Origin: Luzula sylvatica
Taxonomy: Eukaryota; Streptophyta; Magnoliopsida; Poales; Juncaceae
Direction: 5' to 3'
NCBI GenBank assembly: GCA_946800325.1
Contig: OX326959.1
Location: forward strand, 16,212,862-16,276,861
DNA length: 64,000 bases
Shown: positions 61,290 to 64,000 of the stretch, one piece after another
Layout of the letters: every line of letters begins with the position of its first letter
How positions within the stretch are numbered: position 1 is the stretch's first letter
Position numbers and translations under genes: made by a program
Notes under the pieces: generated by a model
What the model saw: the letters and a program-made list of their open reading frames with translations, nothing else
Databases searched by the model: none
What the model was told of the DNA's origin: nothing

Positions 61290-61735
61290 AGTAGAGATAG
61301 ATCTAACATCTAACAGGAGATGATGGTTTTTGGGAGGCAACGAAATCGCCGCCATGGCTGTCGGTTCCAAAGGAATCGCCATGAGGGTTTATACGGCTAA
61401 CTTGATGTAAAGGAAAATAATGAGCGGCAGGAAATGGTTTACCAGACATAGATCGTAGTAGAGATAGATCTAACAGGAGAAGATGGTTTTTGGGAGGCAA
61501 CGAAATCGCCGCCATGGCTGTCGGTTGCAAAGGAATCGCCATTGATGGTTTAGGCGGCTAACTCGATGTAAAGGGAATCGCCAGTGATGAAGCAGCGAGT
61601 GTTGAAGCAGCGAGTGTTGGATGAGGCAGCGAGTGTTGGATGAAATCGCCGCCATGGCTGTCGGTTCCAAAGGAATCGCCATGAGGGTTTATGCAGCTAA
61701 CTCGATGTAAAGGAAAATAATGAGCGGCAGGCCGT
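61290..61735. repeat. Tandem repeat in 3' UTR of the ORF1-only element
   Basis: There are three copies of a unit of about 130-150 bp with GAAATCGCCGCCATGGCTGT, CAAAGGAATCGCCAT and ATAATGAGCGGCAGG, plus smaller GAAGCAGCGAGTGTT repeats. Confidence 0.9.
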
Positions 61736-62051
61736 GCAAAGTAATTAGGTTTTATACCTAGGTTAAAGGAAAAGCAGGAAATGATTTCCTTTTATCTTTT
61801 TCTAGGGTTTGGGTTTTAAAAGGATAGTAAATGAAAGTCCTGGATTTGAAGGGATTTTGATTTTCCTAGGAATTAGATAGTTTAGGATGTTAAAATCCTA
61901 AATTTGGTTATATGTTGATGTTTTAGTGTTGTTATAGGAATGGTGTAATATCAAACTTGTAATAAACATTAAATATCAATATATGCAATATACGTAGGGC
62001 GTAAGAACCTACTATATTTTCTTCAAAAAAAAAAAAAAAATTACAAAAAAG

Positions 62052-62741
62052 CATGACTGGTGCATTAGAATTTAGGGCACGTAATAATTTTGTAACTATG
62101 ATAATACTTGATAGTACTGGTATTAAGTTGCGAGTATCATAATTAAGGTTTTCACTTGAAACATTTTTTTAGAATTATAATGACAACATCATATCAAAAC
62201 AAAATTTTATCACGATATATTAATTTTATTATATTTTAAATTTTATATAATTATAATTATGTATATAGTTAATGATCATATTATGTTATGCTCGAAAATG
62301 ATTCATGATCATATATTGACACATTATTAGTGTTATTGTGTTAATAACATTTGAGATATAATACAGTTAACAAAAAAAGCATAACATCAAGTATTATATC
62401 TCATTGTTATTTACGATATTTTAGACAATATAAAACATAAAATTATGAACCATACCATGTATACATACATTGCGCAACACTTGATTATGTAATATTGTAG
62501 ATTCTTCATTTGGTACAAAATGATATCAATAAAAGTCATACATGATATCATTTTTAAAATAGAAAATAACTAAAAACGAATATCTAAATTGGACTAAGCA
62601 AAACACAATTAGCAATTAATTAATATCGTATGGTATTTTCAAATTGAAAAAAAAATAGTATTTAGTATATGTTAAATGTTTTCTAAATTATTTGTGATTT
62701 GATAAGTAAACTATTCTCTTTCGATATTACTTTAAAACTAA
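62052..62741. other. Intergenic AT-rich interval, nothing recognised
   Basis: There is no coding frame or repeat that I can support. Confidence 0.6.
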
Positions 62742-62770
62742 CTAGCTTTGGGCCCGCGCAATTGCGCGGG
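62742..62770 (-). mobile_element. Helitron-like 3' terminus
   Basis: On the minus strand the perfect palindrome CCCGCGCAATTGCGCGGG (62753-62770) is followed by CCCAAAG and then CTAG at the A/T border, the hairpin-plus-CTRR arrangement of Helitron 3' ends. The body would lie to the right (plus coordinates). Its 5' TC end was not found in the window. Confidence 0.6.
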
Positions 62771-63014
62771 ATGCTTTTTATATAATTATTTAAATAAAAT
62801 TAACGCGCATGCGTTTGAACTAAATAAATCTAATCATGATATATTTACAAATATCATGATGTCAATAGATGCATAAGGTTCATGAAATTAGTCTATCACA
62901 TATATTATTTTCTAATATAATTTGTATAAATAGCATTTGCTCAGGTGTTTCTAAAATCGATTAATATAATCAGCACATATTCCCAAATTTTAATATGTAT
63001 GTAAAATAGAAAAC

Positions 63015-63425
63015 AAAGACCAAATGTAAAATCAGAAAAAATGATCAAAATTTAATAAAATACCGAAATGTAAATAAAAAATGACCAAAATGTAAATAAA
63101 AGGACCAAAATGTAAATTAAAACTAAAAAGGATCAAAATATAAATAAAATGGACCAGAATATAAATAAAAAATATAAAAAAGGACCGAAATGTAAATAAG
63201 AGAGGACCAAAATGTTAATAAAAAGGACCAAAATGAAAATTAAAACTAAAAAGGACCAAAATATAAATAAAAAGGACCAAAATAAAAATTCAAAAATGTA
63301 AAAAAGGACCGAAATATAAATAAAAAGAACCGAAATGTAAATAAAAAGGACCAAAATGTAAATTAAAATTAAAAAGGACCAAAATGTAAATAAAAAGGAT
63401 CAAAATGTAAATTAAAAAATATTTT
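63015..63425. repeat. Minisatellite, AAAAGGACCAAAATGTAAAT
   Basis: About 18-20 imperfect units of about 20-22 bp. The nearby long minus-strand frames (FIFWSFL repeats) are translations of the repeat. Confidence 0.93.
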
Positions 63426-63507
63426 TTTACACAAAAATCCTTGATGGCGTGGAGGCATAGAATTGCAAGAATTTTCTCTACTTTATACATAAGATAAAAG
63501 TTATGCC

Positions 63508-63835
63508 TAAAACATGAAAGAAATTATCAACGGTCATAATCAAAATATTGGAAATGACAAAATTACCCCTCAATGAATGCGGCGGAGTATTGTGGCCATT
63601 TTGATGTAGTCTTCCGGATATAATACTGATCTGCACCTCGTCGCACTCAAAAACCATTCCATTCTATCCAAAACACGAAAGAAATTATCAACATTTAGAA
63701 TAAAAATATTGTAAATGACGAAAATACCCCTCGCATAATGCAACTGAGTATCGTGGACATTTTTATGTAGTCTTGTGGGTTTAATTTTGCTCTACATCTC
63801 CCTCGCACTCAAAGCCATTTCATTATGAATGAACG
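63508..63835. repeat. Two tandem units of about 160 bp
   Basis: Both contain GAAAGAAATTATCAAC, TGACAAAATTACCCCTC-like text, TGATGTAGTCTT-like text and CTCGCACTCAAA. Divergence is around 20 percent by eye. Confidence 0.85.
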
Positions 63836-64000
63836 AACTCGTTTCGGTTGCACCAATCATAACCAAAATCATGGTCTTGAGTCAGAATAAAATTACCATA
63901 TTTCCATGGCCCTGCAAAAGTTCTGAATTTCTTTCTCTCTTTTCGTTTTTCCGAAATATAACAAAGTCCCAACGTTTTTCCGAATCTGGTTTACTTATGA

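Larger units (their letters stand above)
59022..62040 (+). mobile_element. Retroposed ORF1-only LINE-like element
   Basis: It is bounded by a duplication TTACAAAAAAG (59011-59021 and 62041-62051, extendable through adjacent A runs) and ends in poly(A) at 62026-62040, the signature of LINE-machinery insertion. The interior has one long ORF with LINE ORF1-type zinc knuckles and no reverse transcriptase. The 3' end ...TATTTTCTTC-poly(A) resembles that of the L1 at 52327-55187 (...AATTTTCTC-poly(A)). Confidence 0.85.

Noticed and set aside
63133..63490. Hydrophobic minus-strand ORFs with Phe-Ile-Phe-Trp-Ser repeats
   Set aside because: They are translations of the GGACCAAAATGTAAAT minisatellite and not a membrane protein.

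Overview
This is a repeat-rich stretch of a flowering-plant nuclear genome, almost certainly a eudicot. The evidence is an intron-rich MFS transporter gene with plant splice sites, Ty1/copia elements primed by initiator tRNA-Met, CACTA, hAT, Mutator and Helitron DNA transposons, L1-type LINEs, and AT-rich intergenic DNA. I cannot name the species. No tRNA, rRNA, CRISPR or bacterial feature was found.

About 1-20.1 kb is a nest of LTR retrotransposons. An LTR-like fragment (1-1056) abuts an old plus-strand copia copy, here called X. A minus-strand copia element of the same family (B, 1427-17768, TSD ATGAT) is inserted in X, and a young minus-strand copia element (A, 5192-13029, TSD TACAC, LTRs differing at about one site) is inserted in B. 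A retains gag, protease, integrase, reverse transcriptase and RNase H, broken by one frameshift and one in-frame TGA. B is coding-dead although its LTRs are still about 96-97% alike. The leaders of A, B and X carry stem-loops whose stems differ in sequence but stay complementary around a conserved loop, which I regard as the most interesting signal in the window.

About 17.9-29.9 kb holds three CACTA-type elements or remnants, loose copia pieces (integrase, an LTR, an open gag), a LINE tail, a hAT MITE and a possible short LTR element.

About 30-42.6 kb is the gene-bearing part. It has an apparently intact 17-exon ZIFL-type transporter gene (474 aa) with transposons in introns 1, 3 and 4, a 3-kb Mutator-like element just downstream, and a coiled-coil gene whose frame is broken by three A-run insertions. 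A satellite of about 119 bp follows (43.0-45.45 kb), then a fragment of an AT-hook/PPC gene.

About 48-56.4 kb is a decayed tandem array. It has a duplicated 3' end of the ZIFL gene, a duplicated ZIFL 5' flank, and two nearly identical small secreted prolamin-like (ECA1-type) genes. The second repeat unit is split by a 5'-truncated L1 with a TSD of about 18 bp.

About 57-64 kb contains a MITE, a retroposed unit that encodes only an L1 ORF1-like zinc-knuckle protein, a Helitron terminus and minisatellites. The host genes here with plausible function are the ZIFL transporter, the two prolamin-like genes and possibly the coiled-coil gene.
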